Part shown: positions 1-13,404 of the stretch, piece after piece
How positions within the stretch are numbered: position 1 is the stretch's first letter
Layout of the letters: every line of letters starts with the position of its first letter
From: Membranipora membranacea
Lineage: Eukaryota > Bryozoa > Gymnolaemata > Cheilostomatida > Membraniporidae
Direction: 5' to 3'
Length of the DNA: 64,000 nucleotides
NCBI GenBank assembly: GCA_914767715.1
Contig: OU612069.1
Location: 8,494,001 to 8,558,000, forward strand
Program-made: the position numbers and the translations under genes
The notes under the pieces: generated by a model
Told to the model about the DNA's origin: nothing
Database searches by the model: none
Seen by the model: only the letters and a program-made list of their open reading frames with translations

Positions 1-341
1 CTACCTCAAAAGGAGAAGCAACTCCTGCTCGTCTCAAATCTGAAATCCGTTTTGTTTTGCGGGTCTCCCTTCTCCGTCAGCACCAACTTTAACGACGCCC
101 ACTTTCGCACTAAAAAAACATGCCAAACGGCAGCAGTAAAAAATTCAAAGTCTATCACAATCATATGAAACTCTGACCAGTTCAAGCCCTCAAACACCTT
201 ATTCAAAATCCAGAATATGGAGATTCTCAGATAACCTGGCTGCTAATTAAGCTGACTTGAAATTTACAAAAATATACCAAGGGAGGGTATCACGCTTTTT
301 TTTTCGCTCGGATCAAAAAATAGATTTCGTTCCAACCTACC

Positions 342-3300
342 TCAAAAGGAGAAGCAACTCCTGCTCGTCTCAAATCTGAAATCCGTTTTGTTTTGCGGGT
401 CTCCCTTCTCCGTCAGCACCAACTTTAACGACGCCCTCTTTCGCACTAAAAAAACATGCCAAACGGCAGCTGTAAAAAATTCAAAGTCTATCACAATCAT
501 ATGAAACTCTGACCAGTTCAAGCCCTCAAACACCTTATTCAAAATCCAGAATATGGAGATTCTCAGATAACCTGGCTGCTAATTAAGCTGACTTTAAATT
601 TACAAAAATATACCAAGGGAGGGTATCACGCTTTTTTTTCGCTCGGATCAAAAAATAGATTTCGTTCCAACCTACCTCAAAAGGAGAAGCAACTCCTGCT
701 CGTCTCAAATCTGAAATCCGTTTTGTTTTGCGGGTCTCCCTTCTCCGTCAGCACCAACTTTAACGACGCCCACTTTCGCACTAAAAAAACATGCCAAACG
801 GCAGCTGTAAAAAATTCAAAGTCTATCACAATCATATGAAACTCTGACCAGTTCAAGCCCTCAAACACCTTATTCAAAATCCAGAATATGGAGATTCTCA
901 GATAACCTGGCTGCTAATTAAGCTGACTTGAAATTTACAAAAATATACCAAGGGAGGGTATCACGCTTTTTTTTCGCTCGGATCAAAAAATAGATTTCGT
1001 TCCAACCTACCTCAAAAGGAGAAGCAACTCCTGCTCGTCTCAAATCTGAAATCCGTTTTGTTTTGCGGGTCTCCCTTCTCCGTCAGCACCAACTTTAACG
1101 ACGCCCACTTTCGCACTAAAAAAACATGCCAAACGGCAGCAGTAAAAAATTCAAAGTCTATCACAATCATATGAAACTCTGACCAGTTCAAGCCCTCAAA
1201 CACCTTATTCAAAATCCAGAATATGGAGATTCTCAGATAACCTGGCTGCTAATTAAGCTGACTTGAAATTTACAAAAATATACCAAGGGAGGGTATCACG
1301 CTTTTTTTTCGCTCGGATCAAAAAATAGATTTCGTTCCAACCTACCTCAAAAGGAGAAGCAACTCCTGCTCGTCTCAAATCTGAAATCCGTTTTGTTTTG
1401 CGGGTCTCCCTTCTCCGTCAGCACCAACTTTAACGACGCCCACTTTCGCACTAAAAAAACATGCCAAACGGCAGCAGTAAAAAATTCAAAGTCTATCACA
1501 ATCATATGAAACTCTGACCAGTTCAAGCCCTCAAACACCTTATTCAAAATCCAGAATATGGAGATTCTCAGATAACCTGGCTGCTAATTAAGCTGACTTG
1601 AAATTTACAAAAATATACCAAGGGAGGGTATCACGCTTTTTTTTCGCTCGGATCAAAAAATAGATTTCGTTCCAACCTACCTCAAAAGGAGAAGCAACTC
1701 CTGCTCGTCTCAAATCTGAAATCCGTTTTGTTTTGCGGGTCTCCCTTCTCCGTCAGCACCAACTTTAACGACGCCCACTTTCGCACTAAAAAAACATGCC
1801 AAACGGCAGCAGTAAAAAATTCAAAGTCTATCACAATCATATGAAACTCTGACCAGTTCAAGCCCTCAAACACCTTATTCAAAATCCAGAATATGGAGAT
1901 TCTCAGATAACCTGGCTGCTAATTAAGCTGACTTGAAATTTACAAAAATATACCAAGGGAGGGTATCACGCTTTTTTTTCACTCGGATCAAAAAATAGAT
2001 TTCGTTCCAACCTACCTCAAAAGGAGAAGCAACTCCTGCTCGTCTCAAATCTGAAATCCGTTTTGTTTTGCGGGTCTCCCTTCTCCGTCAGCACCAACTT
2101 TAACGACGCCCTCTTTCGCACTAAAAAAACATGCCAAACGGCAGCTGTAAAAAATTCAAAGTCTATCACAATCATATGAAACTCTGACCAGTTCAAGCCC
2201 TCAAACACCTTATTCAAAATCCAGAATATGGAGATTCTCAGATAACCTGGCTGCTAATTAAGCTGACTTGAAATTTACAAAAATATACCAAGGGAGGGTA
2301 TCACGCTTTTTTTTCGCTCGGATCAAAAAATAGATTTCGTTCCAACCTACCTCAAAAGGAGAAGCAACTCCTGCTCGTCTCAAATCTGAAATCCGTTTTG
2401 TTTTGCGGGTCTCCCTTCTCCGTCAGCACCAACTTTAACGACGCCCACTTTCGCACTAAAAAAACATGCCAAACGGCAGCTGTAAAAAATTCAAAGTCTA
2501 TCACAATCATATGAAACTCTGACCAGTTCAAGCCCTCAAACACCTTATTCAAAATCCAGAATATGGAGATTCTCAGATAACCTGGCTGCTAATTAAGCTG
2601 ACTTGAAATTTACAAAAATTTACCAAGGGAGGGTATCACGCTTTTTTTTCGCTCGGATCAAAAAATAGATTTCGTTCCAACCTACCTCAAAAGGAGAAGC
2701 AACTCCTGCTCGTCTCAAATCTGAAATCCGTTTTGTTTTGCGGGTCTCCCTTCTCCGTCAGCACCAACTTTAACGACGCCCACTTTCGCACTAAAAAAAC
2801 ATGCCAAACGGCAGCAGTAAAAAATTCAAAGTCTATCACAATCATATGAAACTCTGACCAGTTCAAGCCCTCAAACACCTTATTCAAAATCCAGAATATG
2901 GAGATTCTCAGATAACCTGGCTGCTAATTAAGCTGACTTGAAATTTACAAAAATATACCAAGGGAGGGTATCACGCTTTTTTTTCGCTCGGATCAAAAAA
3001 TAGATTTCGTTCCAACCTACCTCAAAAGGAGAAGCAACTCCTGCTCGTCTCAAATCTGAAATCCGTTTTGTTTTGCGGGTCTCCCTTCTCCGTCAGCACC
3101 AACTTTAACGACGCCCTCTTTCGCACTAAAAAAACATGCCAAACGGCAGCTGTAAAAAATTCAAAGTCTATCACAATCATATGAAACTCTGACCAGTTCA
3201 AGCCCTCAAACACCTTATTCAAAATCCAGAATATGGAGATTCTCAGATAACCTGGCTGCTAATTAAGCTAACTTTAAATTTACAAAAATATACCAAGGGA

Positions 3301-6300
3301 GGGTATCACGCTTTTTTTTCGCTCGGATCAAAAAATAGATTTCGTTCCAACCTACCTCAAAAGGAGAAGCAACTCCTGCTCGTCTCAAATCTGAAATCCG
3401 TTTTGTTTTGCGGGTCTCCCTTCTCCGTCAGCACCAACTTTAACGACGCCCACTTTCGCACTAAAAAAACATGCCAAACGGCAGCAGTAAAAAATTCAAA
3501 GTCTATCACAATCATATGAAACTCTGACCAGTTCAAGCCCTCAAACACCTTATTCAAAATCCAGAATATGGAGATTCTCAGATAACCTGGCTGCTAATTA
3601 AGCTGACTTGAAATTTACAAAAATATACCAAGGGAGGGTATCACGCTTTTTTTTCGCTCGGATCAAAAAATAGATTTCGCTCCAACCTACCTCAAAAGGA
3701 GAAGCAACTCCTGCTCGTCTCAAATCTGAAATCCGTTTTGTTTTGCGGGTCTCCCTTCTCCGTCAGCACCAACTTTAACGACGCCCTCTTTCGCACTAAA
3801 AAAACATGCCAAACGGCAGCTGTAAAAAATTCAAAGTCTATCACAATCATATAAAACTCTGACCAGTTCAAGCCCTCAAACACCTTATTCAAAATCCAGA
3901 ATATGGAGATTCTCAGATAACCTGGCTGCTAATTAAGCTGACTTGAAATTTACAAAAATATACCAAGGGAGGGTATCACGCTTTTTTTTCGCTCGGATCA
4001 AAAAATAGATTTCGTTCCAACCTACCTCAAAAGGAGAAGCAACTCCTGCTCGTCTCAAATCTGAAATCCGTTTTGTTTTGCGGGTCTCCCTTCTCCGTCA
4101 GCACCAACTTTAACGACGCCCACTTTCAGACTAAAAAAACATGCCAAACGGCAGCAGTAAAAAATTTAAAGTCTATCACAATCATATGAAACTCTGACCA
4201 GTTCAAGCCCTCAAACACCTTATTCAAAATCCAGAATATGGAGATTCTCAGATAACCTGGCTGCTAATTAAGCTGACTTGAAATTTACAAAAATATACCA
4301 AGGGAGGGTATCACGCTTTTTTTTCGCTCGGATCAAAAAATAGATTTCGTTCCAACCTACCTCAAAAGGAGAAGCAACTCCTGCTCGTCTCAAATCTGAA
4401 ATCCGTTTTGTTTTGCGGGTCTCCCTTCTCCGTCAGCACCAACTTTAACGACGCCCACTTTCGCACTAAAAAAACATGCCAAACGGCAGCAGTAAAAAAT
4501 TCAAAGTCTATCACAATCATATGAAACTCTGACCAGTTCAAGCCCTCAAACACCTTATTCAAAATCCAGAATATGGAGATTCTCAGATAACCTGGCTGCT
4601 AATTAAGCTGACTTGAAATTTACAAAAATATACCAAGGGAGGGTATCACGCTTTTTTTTCGCTCGGATCAAAAAATAGATTTCGTTCCAACCTACCTCAA
4701 AAGGAGAAGCAACTCCTGCTCGTCTCAAATCTGAAATCCGTTTTGTTTTGCGGGTCTCCCTTCTCCGTCAGCACCAACTTTAACGACGCCCTCTTTCGCA
4801 CTAAAAAAACATGCCAAACGGCAGCTGTAAAAAATTCAAAGTCTATCACAATCATATGAAACTCTGACCAGTTCAATCCCTCAAACACCTTATTCAAAAT
4901 CCAGAATATGGAGATTCTCAGATAACCTGGCTGCTAATTAAGCTGACTTGAAATTTACAAAAATATACCAAGGGAGGGTATCACGCTTTTTTTTCGCTCG
5001 GATCAAAAAATAGATTTCGTTCCAACCTACCTCAAAAGGAGAAGCAACTCCTGCTCGTCTCAAATCTGAAATCCGTTTTGTTTTGCGGGTCTCCCTTCTC
5101 CGTCAGCACCAACTTTAACGACGCCCACTTTCGCACTAAAAAAACATGCCAAACGGCAGCAGTAAAAAATTCAAAGTCTATCACAATCATATGAAACTCT
5201 GACCAGTTCAAGCCCTCAAACACCTTATTCAAAATCCAGAATATGGAGATTCTCAGATAACCTGGCTGCTAATTAAGCTGACTTGAAATTTACAAAAATA
5301 TACCAAGGGAGGGTATCACGCTTTTTTTTCGCTCGGATCAAAAAATAGATTTCGTTCCAACCTACCTCAAAAGGAGAAGCAACTCCTGCTCGTCTCAAAT
5401 CTGAAATCCGTTTTGTTTTGCGGGTCTCCCTTCTCCGTCAGCACCAACTTTAACGACGCCCACTTTCGCACTAAAAAAACATGCCAAACGGCAGCAGTAA
5501 AAAATTCAAAGTCTATCACAATCATATGAAACTCTGACCAGTTCAAGCCCTCAAACACCTTATTCAAAATCCAGAATATGGAGATTCTCAGATAACCTGG
5601 CTGCTAATTAAGCTGACTTGAAATTTACAAAAATATACCAAGGGAGGGTATCACGCTTTTTTTTCGCTCGGATCAAAAAATAGATTTCGTTCCAACCTAC
5701 CTCAAAAGGAGAAGCAACTCCTGCTCGTCTCAAATCTGAAATCCGTTTTGTTTTGCGGGTCTCCCTTCTCCGTCAGCACCAACTTTAACGACGCCCTCTT
5801 TCGCACTAAAAAAACATGCCAAACGGCAGCTGTAAAAAATTCAAAGTCTATCACAATCATATGAAACTCTGACCAGTTCAAGCCCTCAAACACCTTATTC
5901 AAAATCCAGAATATGGAGATTCTCAGATAACCTGGCTGCTAATTAAGCTGACTTGAAATTTACAAAAATATACCAAGGGAGGGTATCACGCTTTTTTTTC
6001 GCTCGGATCAAAAAATAGATTTCGTTCCAACCTACCTCAAAAGGAGAAGCACATCCTGCTCGTCTCAAATCTGAAATCCGTTTTGTTTTGCGGGTCTCCC
6101 TTCTCCGTCAGCACCAACTTTAACGACGCCCACTTTCGCACTAAAAAAACATGCCAAACGGCAGCAGTAAAAAATTCAAAGTCTATCACAATCATATGAA
6201 ACTCTGACCAGTTCAAGCCCTCAAACACCTTATTCAAAATCCAGAATATGGAGATTCTCAGATAACCTGGCTGCTAATTAAGCTGACTTGAAATTTACAA

Positions 6301-8046
6301 AAATATACCAAGGGAGGGTATCACGCTTTTTTTTCGCTCGGATCAAAAAATAGATTTCGCTCCAACCTACCTCAAAAGGAGAAGCAACTCCTGCTCGTCT
6401 CAAATCTGAAATCCGTTTTGTTTTGCGGGTCTCCCTTCTCCGTCAGCACCAACTTTAACGACGCCCTCTTTCGCACTAAAAAAACATGCCAAACGGCAGC
6501 TGTAAAAAATTCAAAGTCTATCACAATCATATGAAACTCTGACCAGTTCAAGCCCTCAAACACCTTATTCAAAATCCAGAATATGGAGATTCTCAGATAA
6601 CCTGGCTGCTAATTAAGCTGACTTGAAATTTACAAAAATATACCAAGGGAGGGTATCACGCTTTTTTTTCGCTCGGATCAAAAAATAGATTTCGTTCCAA
6701 CCTACCTCAAAAGGAGAAGCAACTCCTGCTCGTCTCAAATCTGAAATCCGTTTTGTTTTGCGGGTCTCCCTTCTCCGTCAGCACCAACTTTAACGACGCC
6801 CACTTTCAGACTAAAAAAACATGCCAAACGGCAGCAGTAAAAAATTTAAAGTCTATCACAATCATATGAAACTCTGACCAGTTCAAGCCCTCAAACACCT
6901 TATTCAAAATCCAGAATATGGAGATTCTCAGATAACCTGGCTGCTAATTAAGCTGACTTGAAATTTACAAAAATATACCAAGGGAGGGTATCACGCTTTT
7001 TTTTCGCTCGGATCAAAAAATAGATTTCGTTCCAACCTACCTCAAAAGGAGAAGCAACTCCTGCTCGTCTCAAATCTGAAATCCGTTTTGTTTTGCGGGT
7101 CTCCCTTCTCCGTCAGCACCAACTTTAACGACGCCCACTTTCGCACTAAAAAAACATGCCAAACGGCAGCAGTAAAAAATTCAAAGTCTATCACAATCAT
7201 ATGAAACTCTGACCAGTTCAAGCCCTCAAACACCTTATTCAAAATCCAGAATATGGAGATTCTCAGATAACCTGGCTGCTAATTAAGCTGACTTGAAATT
7301 TACAAAAATATACCAAGGGAGGGTATCACGCTTTTTTTTCGCTCGGATCAAAAAATAGATTTCGTTCCAACCTACCTCAAAAGGAGAAGCAACTCCTGCT
7401 CGTCTCAAATCTGAAATCCGTTTTGTTTTGCGGGTCTCCCTTCTCCGTCAGCACCAACTTTAACGACGCCCACTTTCGCATTAAAAAAACATGCCAAACG
7501 GCAGCAGTAAAAAATTCAAAGTCTATCACAATCATATGAAACTCTGAACAGTTCAAGCCCTCAAACACCTTATTCAAAATCCAGAATATGGAGATTCTCA
7601 GATAACCTGGCTGCTAATTAAGCTGACTTGAAATTTACAAAAATATACCAAGGGAGGGTATCACGCTTTTTTTTCGCTCGGATCAAAAAATAGATTTCGT
7701 TCCAACCTACCTCAAAAGGAGAAGCAACTCCTGCTCGTCTCAAATCTGAAATCCGTTTTGTTTTGCGGGTCTCCCTTCTCCGTCAGCACCAACTTTAACG
7801 ACGCCCACTTTCGCACTAAAAAAACATGCCAAACGGCAGCAGTAAAAAATTCAAAGTCTATCACAATCATATGAAACTCTGACCAGTTCAAGCCCTCAAA
7901 CACCTTATTCAAAATCCAGAATATGGAGATTCTCAGATAACCTGGCTGCTAATTAAGCTGACTTGAAATTTACAAAAATATACCAAGGGAGGGTATCACG
8001 CTTTTTTTTCGCTCGGATCAAAAAATAGATTTCGTTCCAACCTACC
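342..8046. repeat. Left higher-order repeat domain, 8-monomer (2680-bp) period
   Basis: Diagnostic variants recur exactly 2680 bp apart. CCCTCTTTCGC (instead of CCCACTTTCGC) monomers begin at 342, 3022 and 5702, and again at 2017 and 4697, and at 3692 and 6372. The CGCTCCAACC variant is at about 3679 and 6359. The doubly changed monomer with TTCAGACT and AAATTTAAAG starts at 4027 and 6707. GACTTTAAAT or AACTTTAAAT occurs near 590 and 3270. Copies two (from 3022) and three (from 5702) share the most variants, so the block duplicated in at least two steps. The third copy loses the pattern after about 7377. Confidence 0.85.
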
Positions 8047-8400
8047 TCAAAAGGAGAAGCAACTCCTGCTCGTCTCAAATCTGAAATCCGTTTTGTTTTG
8101 CGGGTCTCCCTTCTCCTTCCGCACCAACTTTAACGACGCCCACTTTCGCACTAAAAAAACATGCCAAACGGCAGCAGTAAAAAATTGACAGTCTATCACA
8201 ATCATATGAAACTCTGAGCAGTTCAAGCCCTCAAACACCTTATTCAAAATCCAGAATATGGAGATTCTCAGATAACCTGGCTGCTAATTAAGCTGACTTG
8301 AAATTTACAAAAATATACCAAGGGAGGGTATCACGCTTTTTTTCGCACGGATCAAAAAATAGATTTCGTTCCAACCTACCTCAAAAGGAGAAGCAACTCC
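8047..8400. repeat. Most diverged satellite monomer, between the two domains
   Basis: This unit has several private changes: CTCCTTCCGCACC in place of CTCCGTCAGCACC, AATTGACAGTC in place of AATTCAAAGTC, GAGCAG in place of GACCAG, a T7 tract, and CGCACGG in place of CGCTCGG. It lies where the 8-monomer pattern stops. The next ~5 kb (to about 13400) is almost featureless consensus monomer, apart from a second somewhat diverged unit at 10390. Diverged monomers commonly sit at the edges of homogenised blocks, which fits a boundary here. Confidence 0.7.
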
Positions 8401-11400
8401 TGCTCGTCTCAAATCTGAAATCCGTTTTGTTTTGCGGGTCTCCCTTCTCCGTCAGCACCAACTTTAACGACGCCCACTTTCGCACTAAAAAAACATGCCA
8501 AACGGCAGCAGTAAAAAATTCAAAGTCTATCACAATCATATGAAACTCTGACCAGTTTAAGCCCTCAAACACCTTATTCAAAATCCAGAATATGGAGATT
8601 CTCAGATAACCTGGCTGCTAATTAAGCTGACTTGAAATTTACAAAAATATACCAAGGGAGGGTATCACGCTTTTTTTTCGCTCGGATCAAAAAATAGATT
8701 TCGTTCCAACCTACCTCAAAAGGAGAAGCAACTCCTGCTCGTCTCAAATCTGAAATCCGTTTTGTTTTGCGGGTCTCCCTTCTCCGTCAGCACCAACTTT
8801 AACGACGCCCACTTTCGCACTAAAAAAACATGCCAAACGGCAGCAGTAAAAAATTCAAAGTCTATCACAATCATATGAAACTCTGACCAGTTCAAGCCCT
8901 CAAACACCTTATTCAAAATCCAGAATATGGAGATTCTCAGATAACCTGGCTGCTAATTAAGCTGACTTGAAATTTACAAAAATATACCAAGGGAGGGTAT
9001 CACGCTTTTTTTTCGCTCGGATCAAAAAATAGATTTCGTTCCAACCTACCTCAAAAGGAGAAGCAACTCCTGCTCGTCTCAAATCTGAAATCCGTTTTGT
9101 TTTGCGGGTCTCCCTTCTCCGTCAGCACCAACTTTAACGACGCCCACTTTCGCACTAAAAAAACATGCCAAACGGCAGCAGTAAAAAATTCAAAGTCTAT
9201 CACAATCATATGAAACTCTGACCATTTCAAGCCCTCAAACACCTTATTCAAAATCCAGAATATGGAGATTCTCAGATAACCTGGCTGCTAATTAAGCTGA
9301 CTTGAAATTTACAAAAATATACCAAGGGAGGGTATCACGCTTTTTTTTCGCTCGGATCAAAAAATAGATTTCGTTCCAACCTACCTCAAAAGGAGAAGCA
9401 ACTCCTGCTCGTCTCAAATCTGAAATCCGTTTTGTTTTGCGGGTCTCCCTTCTCCGTCAGCACCAACTTTAACGACGCCCACTTTCGCACTAAAAAAACA
9501 TGCCAAACGGCAGCAGTAAAAAATTCAAAGTCTATCACAATCATATGAAACTCTGACCAGTTCAAGCCCTCAAACACCTTATTCAAAATCCAGAATATGG
9601 AGATTCTCAGATAACCTGGCTGCTAATTAAGCTGACTTGAAATTTACAAAAATATACCAAGGGAGGGTATCACGCTTTTTTTTCGCTCGGATCAAAAAAT
9701 AGATTTCGTTCCAACCTACCTCAAAAGGAGAAGCAACTCCTGCTCGTCTCAAATCTGAAATCCGTTTTGTTTTGCGGGTCTCCCTTCTCCGTCAGCACCA
9801 ACTTTAACGACGCCCACTTTCGCACTAAAAAAACATGCCAAACGGCAGCAGTAAAAAATTCAAAGTCTATCACAATCATATGAAACTCTGACCAGTTCAA
9901 GCCCTCAAACACCTTATTCAAAATCCAGAATATGGAGATTCTCAGATAACCTGGCTGCTAATTAAGCTGACTTGAAATTTACAAAAATATACCAAGGGAG
10001 GGTATCACGCTTTTTTTTCGCTCGGATCAAAAAATAGATTTCGTTCCAACCTACCTCAAAAGGAGAAGCAACTCCTGCTCGTCTCAAATCTGAAATCCGT
10101 TTTGTTTTGCGGGTCTCCCTTCTCCGTCAGCACCAACTTTAACGACGCCCTCTTTCGCACTAAAAAAACATGCCAAACGGCAGCAGTAAAAAATTCAAAG
10201 TCTATCACAATCATATGAAACTCTGACCAGTTCAAGCCCTCAAACACCTTATTCAAAATCCAGAATATGGAGATTCTCAGATAACCTGGCTGCTAATTAA
10301 GCTGACTTGAAATTTACAAAAATATACCAAGGGAGGGTATCACGCTTTTTTTCGCTCGGATCAAAAAATAGATTTCGTTCCAACCTACCTCAAAAGGAGA
10401 AGCAACTCCTGCTCGTCTCAAAACTGAAATCCGTTTTGTTTTGCGGGTCTCCCTTCTCCGTCAGCACCAACTTTAACGACGCCCACTTTCGCACTAAAAA
10501 AACATGCCAAACGGCAGCAGTAAAAAATTCAAAGTCTATAACAATCATATGAAACTCTGAGCAGTTCAAGCCCTCAAACACCTTATTCAAAATCCAGAAT
10601 ATGGAGATTCTCAGATAACCTGGCTGCTAATTAAGCTGACTTGAAATTTACAAAAATATACCAAGGGAGGGTATCACGCTTTTTTTTCGCTCGGATCAAA
10701 AAATAGATTTCGTTCCAACCTACCTCAAAAGGAGAAGCAACTCCTGCTCGTCTCAAATCTGAAATCCGTTTTGTTTTGCGGGTCTCCCTTCTCCGTCAGC
10801 ACCAACTTTAACGACGCCCACTTTCGCACTAAAAAAACATGCCAAACGGCAGCAGTAAAAAATTCAAAGTCTATCACAATCATATGAAACTCTGACCAGT
10901 TCAAGCCCTCAAACACCTTATTCAAAATCCAGAATATGGAGATTCTCAGATAACCTGGCTGCTAATTAAGCTGACTTGAAATTTACAAAAATATACCAAG
11001 GGAGGGTATCACGCTTTTTTTTCGCTCGGATCAAAAAATAGATTTCGTTCCAACCTACCTCAAAAGGAGAAGCAACTCCTGCTCGTCTCAAATCTGAAAT
11101 CCGTTTTGTTTTGCGGGTCTCCCTTCTCCGTCAGCACCAACTTTAACGACGCCCACTTTCGCACTAAAAAAACATGCCAAACGGCAGCAGTAAAAAATTC
11201 AAAGTCTATCACAATCATATGAAACTCTGACCAGTTCAAGCCCTCAAACACCTTATTCAAAATCCAGAATATGGAGATTCTCAGATAACCTGGCTGCTAA
11301 TTAAGCTGACTTGAAATTTACAAAAATATACCAAGGGAGGGTATCACGCTTTTTTTTCGCTCGGATCAAAAAATAGATTTCGTTCCAACCTACCTCAAAA

Positions 11401-13404
11401 GGAGAAGCAACTCCTGCTCGTCTCAAATCTGAAATCCGTTTTGTTTTGCGGGTCTCCCTTCTCCGTCAGCACCAACTTTAACGACGCCCACTTTCGCACT
11501 AAAAAAACATGCCAAACGGCAGCAGTAAAAAATTCAAAGTCTATCACAATCATATGAAACTCTGACCAGTTCAAGCCCTCAAACACCTTATTCAAAATCC
11601 AGAATATGGAGATTCTCAGATAACCTGGCTGCTAATTAAGCTGACTTGAAATTTACAAAAATATACCAAGGGAGGGTATCACGCTTTTTTTTCGCTCGGA
11701 TCAAAAAATAGATTTCGTTCCAACCTACCTCAAAAGGAGAAGCAACTCCTGCTCGTCTCAAATCTGAAATCCGTTTTGTTTTGCGGGTCTCCCTTCTCCG
11801 TCAGCACCAACTTTAACGACGCCCACTTTCGCACTAAAAAAACATGCCAAACGGCAGCAGTAAAAAATTCAAAGTCTATCACAATCATATGAAACTCTGA
11901 CCAGTTCAAGCCCTCAAACACCTTATTCAAAATCCAGAATATGGAGATTCTCAGATAACCTGGCTGCTAATTAAGCTGACTTGAAATTTACAAAAATATA
12001 CCAAGGGAGGGTATCACGCTTTTTTTTCGCTCGGATCAAAAAATAGATTTCGTTCCAACCTACCTCAAAAGGAGAAGCAACTCCTGCTCGTCTCAAATCT
12101 GAAATCCGTTTTGTTTTGCGGGTCTCCCTTCTCCGTCAGCACCAACTTTAACGACGCCCACTTTCGCACTAAAAAAACATGCCAAACGGCAGCAGTAAAA
12201 AATTCAAAGTCTATCACAATCATATGAAACTCTGACCAGTTCAAGCCCTCAAACACCTTATTCAAAATCCAGAATATGGAGATTCTCAGATAACCTGGCT
12301 GCTAATTAAGCTGACTTGAAATTTACAAAAATATACCAAGGGAGGGTATCACGCTTTTTTTTCGCTCGGATCAAAAAATAGATTTCGTTCCAACCTACCT
12401 CAAAAGGAGAAGCAACTCCTGCTCGTCTCAAATCTGAAATCCGTTTTGTTTTGCGGGTCTCCCTTCTCCGTCAGCACCAACTTTAACGACGCCCACTTTC
12501 GCACTAAAAAAACATGCCAAACGGCAGCAGTAAAAAATTCAAAGTCTATCACAATCATATGAAACTCTGACCAGTTCAAGCCCTCAAACACCTTATTCAA
12601 AATCCAGAATATGGAGATTCTCAGATAACCTGGCTGCTAATTAAGCTGACTTGAAATTTACAAAAATATACCAAGGGAGGGTATCACGCTTTTTTTTCGC
12701 TCGGATCAAAAAATAGATTTCGTTCCAACCTACCTCAAAAGGAGAAGCAACTCCTGCTCGTCTCAAATCTGAAATCCGTTTTGTTTTGCGGGTCTCCCTT
12801 CTCCGTCAGCACCAACTTTAACGACGCCCACTTTCGCACTAAAAAAACATGCCAAACGGCAGCAGTAAAAAATTCAAAGTCTATCACAATCATATGAAAC
12901 TCTGACCAGTTCAAGCCCTCAAACACCTTATTCAAAATCCAGAATATGGAGATTCTCAGATAACCTGGCTGCTAATTAAGCTGACTTGAAATTTACAAAA
13001 ATATACCAAGGGAGGGTATCACGCTTTTTTTTCGCTCGGATCAAAAAATAGATTTCGTTCCAACCTACCTCAAAAGGAGAAGCAACTCCTGCTCGTCTCA
13101 AATCTGAAATCCGTTTTGTTTTGCGGGTCTCCCTTCTCCGTCAGCACCAACTTTAACGACGCCCACTTTCGCACTAAAAAAACATGCCAAACGGCAGCAG
13201 TAAAAAATTCAAAGTCTATCACAATCATATGAAACTCTGACCAGTTCAAGCCCTCAAACACCTTATTCAAAATCCAGAATATGGAGATTCTCAGATAACC
13301 TGGCTGCTAATTAAGCTGACTTGAAATTTACAAAAATATACCAAGGGAGGGTATCACGCTTTTTTTTCGCTCGGATCAAAAAATAGATTTCGTTCCAACC
13401 TACC

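Noticed and set aside
1001-1012. CENP-B-box-like match in each monomer (TTTCGTTCCAACCTACC)
   Set aside because: It shares TTCGTT and AA with the mammalian CENP-B box but lacks the required CGGG part, so it does not meet the minimal motif.
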